Of a DNA stretch of 64,000 nucleotides, positions 19,292-28,336 are shown piece after piece. Each line of letters begins with the position of its first letter. The first letter of the stretch is position 1. Made by a program: the position numbers and the translations under genes. Source of the stretch: an uncultured Acidimicrobiales bacterium (lineage in GTDB: Bacteria > Actinomycetota > Acidimicrobiia > Acidimicrobiales > Aldehydirespiratoraceae); contig CATQHS010000001.1 of NCBI GenBank assembly GCA_958296055.1, forward strand, positions 2,762,277-2,826,276, written 5' to 3'. The notes below the pieces were generated by a model that saw only the letters and a list, made by a program, of their open reading frames with translations, searched no databases and was not told where the DNA came from.

Positions 19292-20911
19292 TCAAAGGCG
19301 GTCGGATCGGCGAAGGACCAGGAACCAGGACAGCGGCAGCGAGAGCAGGACCAGGACGGCGGCCATGATCCCGGCCTCGGCCACGAAGGCGTCTCGGAAG
19401 GAGTCGAAGGTTCGGGTGGTCAGGGTGGAGAACCCCAGGGGCGAGATGAGCAGGCTGATGGGCAGTTCCTTCATCACCGACAAGAGCACCAGGCCGGTTG
19501 CCGCCAGCAGCCCCGGCCCCATGATCGGCAGGTCGACGGTGGCGAACCGGCGGGCCGGGCCGGCCTTCAAGGTGCGGGCCGCGTCGTGCAGCCAGGTCGG
19601 CACCGACTGCACCGCCACCACGGTGACGCCCATGGCCAGGGACCCGAAGCGCACGACGTAGGCGAACACCAGCAGGGCCATGGTGTTGTTCAGCGCGCCG
19701 AAGAAGTCGGACCTCAGGGTCCAGAACAGCATGGACAGGGCGATGAGCATCCCGGGCAGGGCGAAGGTGCTGATGACCACGGCATGGGCCCCGGTCCCGG
19801 TCCGGGACCGGTAGCGGCCCACCAGGTAGGCGACGGGCAGCACCGCGGCCACGGCCACGACGGCGGCAACCGCGCTGGTGCTCGCCGTGTTCCACGCGGC
19901 GGCGGCCACGTCGCCGGCGCCAATGGTCAGCGGCCTGCCGCCCCTGGCTATGCGCATAAGCCCCTCGACGGACCAGTCCAGCATGGCGGCCAAAGGCGCC
20001 CCCACCCCGAATCCGGCCGCGGCGGCCACAAAGCCGAGGGCCGGGATCCGCAGTCGGCCGAGCGGGTAGGTGATCGGGTGGCCGACCACCTTGGAGTCGG
20101 TGCTGCCCCGGTCGCGGGAGAACAGCCGCTCAGCCGCCACCACCCCGGCGGCCAGCACCAGCAGCAGCAGGCTCAGGGCCAGGGCGACCGGCGGGTTGGC
20201 CAGGTGATAGGTGTCGATGGCCCGGGTCAGGGTGTCGTAGCGCATGAGCTGCACGGCCCCGAAGTCGCTGACCGTGTAGAGGAAGACCAGCAGGGTGCCC
20301 GCCCCCACCGCGGTCATCATCTGCGGCAGGCAGATCCGCCTGAAGGCCTGCCAGACCGTGTTGCCTAGCAGTCTGGCGCTCTCCTCTAAGGCGCCGGGGA
20401 GTTGGCGCAGGCGGGCTGCCACTGGCATGTACACGTAGGGATAGGTGAACAGGGTGAGCACCAGCCAGGCCCCGAAGAAACCCCTCAGCTCCGGGGTCCG
20501 CCCCAGCCCGAGGCCGGAGAGGAGGTCGCTGGCCAGCCCGCCCGGGTTGAAGGTCCGGATGAAGGCCGCGGCCCCTATGAAGGTGGGCAGCACTAGCGGC
20601 ACCGGCAGCACCACCCGCCAGAACCGCCGGCCCGGCAGATCGGTTCGGGCGGTCAGCCACGCCAGGGTCGTCCCCATCACCGACGCGGCCAGCGACACCC
20701 CGACGGCCAGGCGCAGGGTGCGGCCGAGCGGGCCCAGGGTGCGGGGGGAGAAGAGCAGGCCCAGCGGGTCGGCCTCCTCGGTGAAGTTGCGCCACACCAG
20801 GTAGGCGCCGGGGAAGGCGAAGCAGAAGGCGACGACCACCCCGGCGGCCCGGAGCCAGAGCGGGGCGGCGCCGGGCCGGGCCCGCCGCCGGGCCTCAACG
20901 GGCAGCGTCAC
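19292..20911 (-). CDS. Fe3+-type ABC transporter permease (FbpB/ThiP-like, two permease units)
   Basis: 539 aa, two sets of TM helices, EESARLLGNTVWQAFRRICLPQ and HDAARTLKAGPARRFATVDLPIM EAA-loop motifs. Confidence 0.88.
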   Translation of the reverse strand: MTLPVEARRRARPGAAPLWLRAAGVVVAFCFAFPGAYLVWRNFTEEADPLGLLFSPRTLGPLGRTLRLAVGVSLAASVMGTTLAWLTARTDLPGRRFWRVVLPVPLVLPTFIGAAAFIRTFNPGGLASDLLSGLGLGRTPELRGFFGAWLVLTLFTYPYVYMPVAARLRQLPGALEESARLLGNTVWQAFRRICLPQMMTAVGAGTLLVFLYTVSDFGAVQLMRYDTLTRAIDTYHLANPPVALALSLLLLVLAAGVVAAERLFSRDRGSTDSKVVGHPITYPLGRLRIPALGFVAAAAGFGVGAPLAAMLDWSVEGLMRIARGGRPLTIGAGDVAAAAWNTASTSAVAAVVAVAAVLPVAYLVGRYRSRTGTGAHAVVISTFALPGMLIALSMLFWTLRSDFFGALNNTMALLVFAYVVRFGSLAMGVTVVAVQSVPTWLHDAARTLKAGPARRFATVDLPIMGPGLLAATGLVLLSVMKELPISLLISPLGFSTLTTRTFDSFRDAFVAEAGIMAAVLVLLSLPLSWFLVLRRSDRL

Positions 20912-20926
20912 CGGCCGAAGGGATCT

Positions 20927-21973
20927 TCAGGCGGCCGGAAAGGCCCGGGCCCGGCCCCGGGCGACCGAGAACTCGATCCCCACCCGCTGACCCCGGCCCA
21001 CGCCCGGATCGGGCCCGGTCCTGACCTTGAGGATTCCGCCATTGAGGGCGACGAAGACCATGGCGTCGTGGCCGTAGAACTCGATCAGCTCGACCGTGCC
21101 GGCGTTGCCCGGCACCATGGCCAGATCCTCGGGCCGCACCAGCACGTCCACCGGGCCCGCTTTCGCCCCGGTCACCGGCACGGTCCCGATGAGGGTGGCG
21201 GCCACCCCGGCGGCGGCCCGGCCCGGCAGCAGGCTGCCCTCGCCCACGAACTGCGCCACCCACCGGTCGGCCGGCCGGGCGTACAGGCCGTGAGGGGTGT
21301 CCACTTGGACGATGCGGCCCTCGGCCATCACCGCCACCCGGTCGCCCACCACAAAGGCGGCCTCCTGGTCGTGGGTGACGAAAACCGAGGTGATCCCCAG
21401 CTTCACCAACAGGCGGTGCATGTCGGTGCGGATCTCGACCCGCAGCGCCGTGTCGAGGCTGGAGAAGGGCTCGTCGAGCAGCAGCACCTGGGGCCGGGGG
21501 GCCAGGGCCCGGGCCAGGGCCACCCGCTGGCGCTCGCCGCCCGACAGGGTGCCGGGCATCCGATCCTCCATTCCGCTCAGCCCCACCATGGCCAGGGTCT
21601 CGGCCACCCGCTCGCCGCCGCGCCCGTTGCGGTTCAGCCCGTAGGAGACGTTGGCCGCCACCGTCATGTGGGGGAACAGGGCCCAGTCCTGGAAGACCAT
21701 GCCCACCCGGCGCCGCTCGGGCGGGATCCAGGCGTCGGGCCCGGTCACTTCGACGGACCCCAGCCTGATCGCGCCCCGCTCGGGCCGCTCCAGCCCGGCG
21801 ATGGCCCGCAGCAGCGTCGTCTTGCCGCACCCGCTGGGGCCCAGGAGCGCCAGCGACTCGCCGGGGGCGACCTCCAGCCCGAGGCCGTCCAAGACCGGCC
21901 CGGCCCCGTAGGAGCAGCGCAAGCCCTCGATCAGGACTGAAACCGGGCCATTGCCGCTACTCGCTCCAGACAT
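20927..21973 (-). CDS. ABC transporter ATP-binding protein (FbpC-like) with TOBE domain; track start at 21994 is an alternative
   Basis: LLGPSGCGKTTLLRAIAGLERP; LSGGERQRVALARALAPRPQVLLLDEPFSSLD. Confidence 0.92.
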   Translation of the reverse strand: MSGASSGNGPVSVLIEGLRCSYGAGPVLDGLGLEVAPGESLALLGPSGCGKTTLLRAIAGLERPERGAIRLGSVEVTGPDAWIPPERRRVGMVFQDWALFPHMTVAANVSYGLNRNGRGGERVAETLAMVGLSGMEDRMPGTLSGGERQRVALARALAPRPQVLLLDEPFSSLDTALRVEIRTDMHRLLVKLGITSVFVTHDQEAAFVVGDRVAVMAEGRIVQVDTPHGLYARPADRWVAQFVGEGSLLPGRAAAGVAATLIGTVPVTGAKAGPVDVLVRPEDLAMVPGNAGTVELIEFYGHDAMVFVALNGGILKVRTGPDPGVGRGQRVGIEFSVARGRARAFPAA

Positions 21974-21979
21974 GGCGTG

Positions 21980-21994
21980 GAAGGCTAGCCTCAC
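21980..21994. promoter_or_regulatory. Putative DtxR/IdeR-like operator half (AGGCTAGCC) at the ABC ATPase start
   Basis: GTGAGGCTAGCCTTCC on the minus strand, similar to the DtxR-family box TTAGGTTAGSCTAACCTAA. Confidence 0.4.
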
Positions 21995-22058
21995 ACCGGC
22001 TGGAAAGGCGGCCCGCGTCGAAGCCGACGGCTTCGGGTTGTGACTGGTCCCGGCGGGG

Positions 22059-22078
22059 AGACGGCGCCGGCGCCGTCT
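22059..22078. repeat. Perfect 20-bp palindrome AGACGGCGCCGGCGCCGTCT between the DtxR-like gene and the ABC genes (possible terminator or structured site)
   Basis: Read directly; flanked by another small hairpin CGAAGCC-GAC-GGCTTCG at 22019-22035. Confidence 0.7.
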
Positions 22079-22083
22079 GCGGC

Positions 22084-22767
22084 TTAGGGCTGATTCCCGG
22101 CGGATACGAGGATGCGGGCGGCGGCGAAGGCGCCGATGCCGGTGACGCTGTCGCCCATGGAGACCGTGGTGGTGCCGTCGGGGGCGACGGATACCACTAC
22201 CCCGGGCCGGCCCGGCATCACCCCGGCCTCTTCCAGGAAGTCGAGCTGGCCGGGCTGGAACTCCAGCTCCTCGGGAATGCGCTCCACGGTGAAGGTCCCC
22301 TCGACGCCGACCTGCACCAGCGGCCGCACGCCGGGCGGCTGGGTGTAGTCGGTGCCGGGTATGGGGTTGCCGTGGGGGCAGGTGTTGGGGTCGCCGAGGA
22401 GCTGCATCATCGCCGCCTCGACCACGGGGGAGATGACGTGCTCCCAGCGCCCGGCCTCGTGGTGGGCATCGGCCCAGCTCAGATGCAGGATGTCGGTGAG
22501 GAAGCGCTCGGCCAGCCGGTGCCGGCGCACCACGGTGGTGGCCAGCACGCTGCCGTTGTCGGTGAGGGTGATGTGGGACCGGTTGTCCACGTCCACCAGC
22601 CCGGCCGATTGCATGCGCCGGATCATCTCCGACACCGCCGGCCGCGACACCTCGAGCCGCTCGGCGATGCGGGCCTGGATGACCTCCACCCCGTCCTCGG
22701 CCAACTCGTAGACGGTCTCGCTGTACTCCTCGAAGCCCGGGTGGTACTCGGGAGTGTCATAGGCCAC
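22084..22767 (-). CDS. DtxR/MntR-family metal-dependent transcriptional regulator
   Basis: EEYSETVYELAEDGVEVIQARIAERLEVSRPAVSEMIRRMQSAGLVDVDNRSHITLTDNG...HRLAERFLTDILHLSWADAHHEAGRWEHVIS. Confidence 0.93.
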   Translation of the reverse strand: MAYDTPEYHPGFEEYSETVYELAEDGVEVIQARIAERLEVSRPAVSEMIRRMQSAGLVDVDNRSHITLTDNGSVLATTVVRRHRLAERFLTDILHLSWADAHHEAGRWEHVISPVVEAAMMQLLGDPNTCPHGNPIPGTDYTQPPGVRPLVQVGVEGTFTVERIPEELEFQPGQLDFLEEAGVMPGRPGVVVSVAPDGTTTVSMGDSVTGIGAFAAARILVSAGNQP

Positions 22768-22771
22768 GGGG

Positions 22772-22786
22772 TCAGGCTAACCCCTC
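22772..22786. promoter_or_regulatory. Putative DtxR-like operator (AGGCTAACC) at the dtxR-like gene start
   Basis: gtcAGGCTAACCcct immediately upstream of the start codon. Confidence 0.4.
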
Positions 22787-22862
22787 GGCGGAGCGGGCGC
22801 GGTCGGGAATGAAGAGGCGGGTCGCCGGGCCGGATGCGGCCTCGGTGCGGTAGAAACCACCG

Positions 22863-24404
22863 ATGCGGATGGTGCGGCCCAGCACCGGCGACGTCGTCGC
22901 CGGGGTGTCGGTGGCGATGGTGGCCATCCCCCAGTCCCTGGCCTACGCCGAGCTGGCCGGCCTCCCCTCGGTGTACGGGCTCTACGCACTGGCTCTCCCG
23001 GCTCTGGCCGCCGCGGCCTTCGCGTCATCGCCGTACCTGCAGACCGGCCCGGTGGCGCTGACCTCGCTGCTGACCTTCGGGGCCTTGTCGACCCTGGCCG
23101 AGCCCGGCGAACCCGACTACATCGCCAGAGCGGCGCTGCTGGCCCTGCTGGTCGGCGCCTTCCGGGTGGTGCTGGGGCTGGTTCGCCTGGGCCGGGCGGC
23201 CTATCTGCTGTCCGAGCCGGTGCTGACCGGCTTCACCGCGGGCGCGGCCGTGCTGATCGTGGCCTCGCAGCTTCCCAAGGTGTTTGATGCCGCCGTCGGG
23301 GATCGGGGCGTGGTGGCCGGAGCGGCCGCGGCCCTGTCCCATCCCTCCGAGTGGAGTTGGTCCGCAGTCGGGTTCGCGGCTGGTGCCGCGGCGGTGATCT
23401 TGGCTGCTCCGAGGCTTCACCGGCTGTTCCCGGGCGTGCTGGCCGCGGTGGTGGCCGGGGTGGCGGTCAGCGCCGCGGCGGGCTATTCGGGGTCCACCGT
23501 CGGCAGGCTGGAAGGCGGGTTCATCCCCCTCGGGATCGCCTTCGAGTGGTCCTCGGCGGCCGATCTGCTGGTGCCGGCCGCGGTCATCGCCTTGGTCGGG
23601 TTCGCCGAGCCGGCGTCCATCGCCCGGACCCTGGCCCGCACCGACCGGCTGGCCTGGAACGCCGACCGGGAGATGATCGGCCAGGGGGTGGCCAACCTGG
23701 CCGCCGGGGTGTCGGGCGCCTTCCCGGTGGGGGGCTCCTTCTCCCGTAGCTCGCTGAACCGGCTGGCCGGGGCGGCCAGCGCCTGGTCCGGGGCGGTGAC
23801 CGGCGCTTCCGTGCTGGTCGCCCTGCCGCTGTTGCCGCTGATAGCCGACCTGCCCCGGGCCATTCTGGGCGCCATCGTCATCTCGGCGGTGGTGAGGCTG
23901 GTGGACATCCGCCGGCTGTGGAAGATCGCGGTCCAGTCGCCGGCCCAGGCTCTGGTGGGGGCGGGCACGCTGGCGGCCACCCTGGCCCTGGCCCCCAGGG
24001 TCGAGCGGGGTGTGATGGTCGGCATCGGCCTGGCCGTGGCCGTTCACCTCTACCGGGAGCTGAACGTCACCGTGGACGGCGAGCGGGCGGGCGACACCCT
24101 GACCGTGTCGCCCAGGGGGGTGCTGTGGTTCGCCACCGTCCCCCAGATCGACCGGCTCATCCGCACCGAGCTGGCCGGCCATCCCGACTTGGCCGCCGTC
24201 ACCGTGCATCTGGGCGGAGTGGGGCGCCTCGACTACTCCGGGGCCCTCGCCTTGAGCCGGATCCTGGCCGAGCTGGCCGCCGCCGGGGTGGCCGTCGCCG
24301 TCACCGGCGTCCCGCCCGGAGCGGCCCGGGCGGTGCGGGCCCACCTGTCCGCTTACGAGGGCCCCGACCCCGGAGCCGTCAGCCCATCCACTGGCCCCCG
24401 TTGA
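22863..24404 (+). CDS. SulP-family anion transporter with STAS domain
   Basis: DVVAGVSVAMVAIPQSLAYAELAGLPSVYGLYALALPALAAAAFASSPYLQTGPVALTSLL; C-terminal STAS. Confidence 0.93.
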   Translation: MRMVRPSTGDVVAGVSVAMVAIPQSLAYAELAGLPSVYGLYALALPALAAAAFASSPYLQTGPVALTSLLTFGALSTLAEPGEPDYIARAALLALLVGAFRVVLGLVRLGRAAYLLSEPVLTGFTAGAAVLIVASQLPKVFDAAVGDRGVVAGAAAALSHPSEWSWSAVGFAAGAAAVILAAPRLHRLFPGVLAAVVAGVAVSAAAGYSGSTVGRLEGGFIPLGIAFEWSSAADLLVPAAVIALVGFAEPASIARTLARTDRLAWNADREMIGQGVANLAAGVSGAFPVGGSFSRSSLNRLAGAASAWSGAVTGASVLVALPLLPLIADLPRAILGAIVISAVVRLVDIRRLWKIAVQSPAQALVGAGTLAATLALAPRVERGVMVGIGLAVAVHLYRELNVTVDGERAGDTLTVSPRGVLWFATVPQIDRLIRTELAGHPDLAAVTVHLGGVGRLDYSGALALSRILAELAAAGVAVAVTGVPPGAARAVRAHLSAYEGPDPGAVSPSTGPR

Positions 24405-25104
24405 CGTCGATGGTGGCGCCGGTGAGGTAGCCGGTGCGGGGCCCGCACAGGAAATGGACGATGGCGGCCAGATCGGCCGCGTCGCCGGGGCCGCCGCCGG
24501 GGAGCATGCCCAGGATCCGCTCTCTCAGGTCCGGGTCCAAAGCGGCCCACATCGGAGTGTCGTGGGGCCCGGGCGCCACCGCGTTCACCTGGATGTTGTC
24601 TGAGGCGTGCTCGCGGGCCAAGAAGCGGCTGAGGGTGACCAGGCCGCCCTTGGAGGCCGCGTAGGCCGGGCCCGACAGGGCCGACCCCCCGAAGCGGGCG
24701 TTGACCGAGGCCACGTTCACGATCTTGCCGCCCCCGGCCCGGCGCATGCCGGCCACGGCCTGGCGGGCACACAGGTAGGCGCCGGTGAGGTTGACGTCGA
24801 TGATCCGCCGCCAGGTGTCCGGGTCCTCTTGTTCGATCCCGCCCGCCCCGGTGATGCCCGCGTTGTTCACCAGCACGGTCGGGTCGCCGCGGGTCCGGCG
24901 GACGGCGGCGAAGGCGGCTTCCACCGCCTCGTCGTCGGCCACGTCGCAAGCCAGTATCTCCCCGGCGCCGCTGGCCGCGCCGGGGGCCGAGTCGAGGCCC
25001 ACGACGGTGTCGCCCTCGGCGGCGAAGCGCTCCATCACCGCCGATCCGATGGCCCCGGCCGCCCCGGTCACCACCACCACCCGGCTCACGGGCGCCGGCC
25101 TCAA
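24379..25104 (-). CDS. SDR-family oxidoreductase
   Basis: VVVTGAAGAIGSAVMERFAAEGDTVVGLD...NNAGITGAG...YAASKGGLVTLSRFLA. Confidence 0.9.
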   Translation of the reverse strand: MRPAPVSRVVVVTGAAGAIGSAVMERFAAEGDTVVGLDSAPGAASGAGEILACDVADDEAVEAAFAAVRRTRGDPTVLVNNAGITGAGGIEQEDPDTWRRIIDVNLTGAYLCARQAVAGMRRAGGGKIVNVASVNARFGGSALSGPAYAASKGGLVTLSRFLAREHASDNIQVNAVAPGPHDTPMWAALDPDLRERILGMLPGGGPGDAADLAAIVHFLCGPRTGYLTGATIDVNGGQWMG

Positions 25105-25174
25105 GCCCTCAGGCCGGGCTGGCGGCCGTTGGCTTCAGGCCCTTGGTCCGCCTCGGCGGGGATGGCGGTCGGGC

Positions 25175-26104
25175 TCACGGCTGGTCGAGGACCCGGGGGG
25201 CGTCGGGGTCGGTGATCCACTCGGTCCAAGACCCGTCGTAAACGGCCACGTCGTCCTGCCCGGCTATGGCGTAGGCCAAGGCCGTCCCGCAGGCGCCCAC
25301 CCCGCCCCGGCAGTAGGCGATGGTGGGCTCGCCCACCGCCCCGCCGGCCGCAGCGATCCGGGAGCGGGCCTCGTCGGGGTGGGACCAGACGCCGCCGGGC
25401 CCGATCATCTCGATGCCGGGCAGGGCGATGCTGCCGGGGATGGCCCCGCCGTCGGCGGCCCGGGCCGCGGCCATGCGCCCGTCCGCCAGCCGGATGTCGG
25501 TGGCGAGGGCGGCCATCACGTCCTGCTTGGTGGCGTAGAGGCGGTTGTCGCGGCGGGGGGTGAAACGGGCCGGGGCCGGGGCTCCGGCGTCGTCGTCTAA
25601 GGGCCGGCCCTCGGCCGCCCACTTGGCGATGCCGCCGTCGAGCACGGCCGCCGCGGTGTGGCCGTACACCCGCAGGGCCCACCACAGCCGGGCGGCCACC
25701 GTCACGTGCTGGTCGTCGTAGGCGACCACGAAGGTTTCGTCGCCAATGCCCCGGGCCGACATGGCGGCGGCGAAGCGCTCGGGCCCGGCCAGCATCCATA
25801 GGTCGGGCCGGTCCGGGTCGGCGATGTCGGTGTCCCAGCGCAGGTGGACGGCGCCGGGGATGTGGGCCCTCGCGTACTCGTCGTCGCCGTTGCGCAGATC
25901 GAAGGGCCGCAGGTACCAGCGGCAGTCGACGACCCGCACGTTCGGGTGGCCGAGGCGATCGGCCAGCCAGTCGGTGGACACGACCGGTCCGGTTTCGGCG
26001 CCGGTCGGGAGGCCCGGGTCCATGCTCGCCGGTGGTTCGGTTTCGGCGCCTTCCCGGAGGCCCGGGTCCGTGCTCGCCGGTGGTTCGGTTTCCATGCCCG
26101 CCAT
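25175..26104 (-). CDS. Sulfurtransferase (thiosulfate/3-mercaptopyruvate, tandem rhodanese)
   Basis: VSTDWLADRLGHPNVRVVDCRWYLRP...HIPGAVHLRWDTD...AYCRGGVGACGTALAYAIAGQDDVAVYDGSWTEW. Confidence 0.9.
   Translation of the reverse strand: MAGMETEPPASTDPGLREGAETEPPASMDPGLPTGAETGPVVSTDWLADRLGHPNVRVVDCRWYLRPFDLRNGDDEYARAHIPGAVHLRWDTDIADPDRPDLWMLAGPERFAAAMSARGIGDETFVVAYDDQHVTVAARLWWALRVYGHTAAAVLDGGIAKWAAEGRPLDDDAGAPAPARFTPRRDNRLYATKQDVMAALATDIRLADGRMAAARAADGGAIPGSIALPGIEMIGPGGVWSHPDEARSRIAAAGGAVGEPTIAYCRGGVGACGTALAYAIAGQDDVAVYDGSWTEWITDPDAPRVLDQP
26000..26099 (-). repeat. 48-bp in-frame tandem repeat at the sulfurtransferase N-terminus (16-aa unit ETEPPAS(T/M)DPGL...GA)
   Basis: METEPPASTDPGLREGAETEPPASMDPGLPTGAETGPVVSTDWLAD. 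Confidence 0.85.
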
Positions 26105-26130
26105 CTTGCCAGCCCGTCTTGGTCGGACGC

Positions 26131-27147
26131 TCAGGGGGTCAGGATGCGGGGCCGGACCTGCTCGGCCAGCAGCCTCACCCCTTCGTTGCGGTCCGGGCCG
26201 AACGTGTACCAGGCCAGGGGCAGGTCCAGCCCGGCGCCGGCGAAGACCGAGAGCCGCCCGATCACGTCGTCGACGGTTCCGGCCGCCGCGAACACGTCTA
26301 TGAGGCTTTCGCTGACCGCGGCCGCGCCCCGGTCGTCGCCACCTTCGGCCACCGCCGCCCGCACCGCGGCCACCGCCTCGGGGTCGGCGCCGGCGGAGTC
26401 CACCACCACTCCCTCCACCCGGGCCAGGTAGTAGGCCAGCACCGGCCTAACGGCCCGCCGGGCCGCGGCCCGGTCGGGGCCCACGCTGGTGAGCACGTTG
26501 GCGCTCACCAGCAGGTCGCCCGGGTCCCGGCCCGCGGCGGCCGCGGCCTCGTCCAAGACGTTCCGAGCCCAGCGGGTGTAGCCGGGGCTGGTGATGGCCC
26601 CGAGCTGGACCCCGTCGGCGTGCCGCCCCGACTCGGCGATCATCCGGGCGTTGACCGCGCCCACGTCCACCGGCGCCGGCGCCGCCGGGGGCCGATCGAG
26701 CCGCAGGTCGGGGGAGGCCTTGAACGACCTCGGCGCAAAGCCGAGATCCCGGCCGGCGGTCAGGTTGCGCACGGCCCGGACGGCCTCGACGGTGTTGGTC
26801 AAAGGCCACCACCCCTCCGGCGCCATCTCGAACCGGCGAACCGTCCACTCGGCCGCCCCCAGCCCGAACCGGAGCCGGCCCGGGCCGATGTCAGCCAGGG
26901 TGGCCGCTTCCAGGGCCAGCAGGACCGGGTGGCGGAACACCGGGTTGGCGATGCCGATCCGCACCGTGATCTCCGAGGTGGCGGCCAGGGCGGCCGCGGC
27001 CAGCGAGGTGACCGACTGGAAGAGCCGGCTCTCCGGCAGCGACACCTCGTCGAACCCGAGCCGCTCGGCCTCGGCGACGACGGCTAGCGTGTCGGCTGCC
27101 GGATCTTCGTTGGACAGTGACAGGCCGAAGCCCCTGAATCCGGTCAT
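26131..27147 (-). CDS. LLM-class F420-dependent oxidoreductase
   Basis: luciferase-like TIM barrel: AAALAATSEITVRIGIANPVFRHPVLLALEAATLADIGPGRLRFGLGAAEW. Confidence 0.85.
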   Translation of the reverse strand: MTGFRGFGLSLSNEDPAADTLAVVAEAERLGFDEVSLPESRLFQSVTSLAAAALAATSEITVRIGIANPVFRHPVLLALEAATLADIGPGRLRFGLGAAEWTVRRFEMAPEGWWPLTNTVEAVRAVRNLTAGRDLGFAPRSFKASPDLRLDRPPAAPAPVDVGAVNARMIAESGRHADGVQLGAITSPGYTRWARNVLDEAAAAAGRDPGDLLVSANVLTSVGPDRAAARRAVRPVLAYYLARVEGVVVDSAGADPEAVAAVRAAVAEGGDDRGAAAVSESLIDVFAAAGTVDDVIGRLSVFAGAGLDLPLAWYTFGPDRNEGVRLLAEQVRPRILTP

Positions 27148-27212
27148 GGTCTCACCCGATCATGCTCGATTGGACGGGGGATGGGTTTGGATTGATGAAC
27201 TGGAGGAGCGAG

Positions 27213-27836
27213 ATGTGGATCTCCACGATCCCATACGACGAGGCGTCGGGCGAGCTGAGAGCCCACTACGACCGCCAGGCCCGGGCCCTGGGCGAGCCCA
27301 CCGAGATGACTCTGGCCGGGTCACTGCACCCTGATCTGGTCGGGGCCCGGCTCGATCTCTACGCCGCCACCGAGCGGTGTCCGTCGCGGCTCACCGCCCA
27401 CCAGCGCAACCTCATCAGCTTCGTCACCTCGGCCATCAATCAGACCGGCTACTGCATGAGCCAGGTGACGGTCAAGCTGCGCCAGACCGGCCTCGGCGAC
27501 GACGAGATCGCGGCCCTGGCCTCCGACCCTGCCGGGATCGAGCTGGACGGGCCCGACGCGGCCGCCGTCGTCTATGCGGCCAAGCTGACCCGGGACCCGG
27601 GGTCGATCACCGAGTCCGACATCGACGATCTCCGGGCCGCGGGCTTCGACGACTTGGACATAGTCGACATCAACTCCCAGTGTGCCCACCTCAACTACGT
27701 GAACCGGGTGGTCATGGGGTTGGGCATCCACACCATCGTCGACCCCGACTTCCCGGCCTACGGCGCCATACCCGACCCGCCTGCCCGCGACCGGGGCTCT
27801 GCCGCCCGGCCGACGGCCGTCACCGGCGCGGGCTGA
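27213..27836 (+). CDS. Peroxidase-related / carboxymuconolactone decarboxylase-like (AhpD-type) protein
   Basis: MWISTIPYDEASGELRAHYDRQAR...LTAHQRNLISFVTSAINQTGYCMSQVTVKLRQTG; 'active-site' region with single Cys. Confidence 0.75.
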   Translation: MWISTIPYDEASGELRAHYDRQARALGEPTEMTLAGSLHPDLVGARLDLYAATERCPSRLTAHQRNLISFVTSAINQTGYCMSQVTVKLRQTGLGDDEIAALASDPAGIELDGPDAAAVVYAAKLTRDPGSITESDIDDLRAAGFDDLDIVDINSQCAHLNYVNRVVMGLGIHTIVDPDFPAYGAIPDPPARDRGSAARPTAVTGAG

Positions 27837-27854
27837 GAAAGGTAGAGTCGGGTC

Positions 27855-28220
27855 GTGGGCGAGTTCAGGGTCATCTTCGCGGCCGCTGACTACGACGCCA
27901 CCGTCGGGTTCTTCACCGAGGTGATGGGCTTGGAGGTGGAGCGGTCCTTCGGGGAGATCTTCAAAGGAGCGATCCTGCTGGCCGCCGACGGCCGCATCGA
28001 GGTGATCGAGGCCGGCTCGGGGTGGGACGAGCCCGGAGTGACCGGGGTCACGGTGTCGTGGCAGATCGACGACGCCGACGCCGAGCATGCCCGGCTGACC
28101 TCCGCCGGCGCTTCCATCGTGCGACCCCCGGAGCTGCAGCCCTGGGGCCACAAGAGCCTCGAGGTGGCCGGCCCCGACGGGCTGAGAATCATCCTGTTCG
28201 AGGTGACCTCGCCCCAGTAG
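27855..28220 (+). CDS. VOC-family (glyoxalase-like) protein
   Basis: DYDATVGFFTEVMGLEVERSFGE...AGASIVRPPELQPWGHKSLEVAGPDGLRIILFE. Confidence 0.88.
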   Translation: MGEFRVIFAAADYDATVGFFTEVMGLEVERSFGEIFKGAILLAADGRIEVIEAGSGWDEPGVTGVTVSWQIDDADAEHARLTSAGASIVRPPELQPWGHKSLEVAGPDGLRIILFEVTSPQ

Positions 28221-28251
28221 CCCCGCCGCCCCGGCCCCGATGGGGTCGGAG

Positions 28252-28336
28252 TCAGGCCCGGTTGGCTCGGGGGCCTGTCAGACCGGTTGGCCCAGGGCCG
28301 GGGGCCTGTCAGACCGTCAGGTCCGGTTGGCTCGGG
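28252..28336. repeat. Imperfect direct repeats copying the 3' end of the downstream-strand ABC permease gene
   Basis: gggggcctgtcagacc at 28269 and 28300; (c)cggttggc at three positions. Confidence 0.7.
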
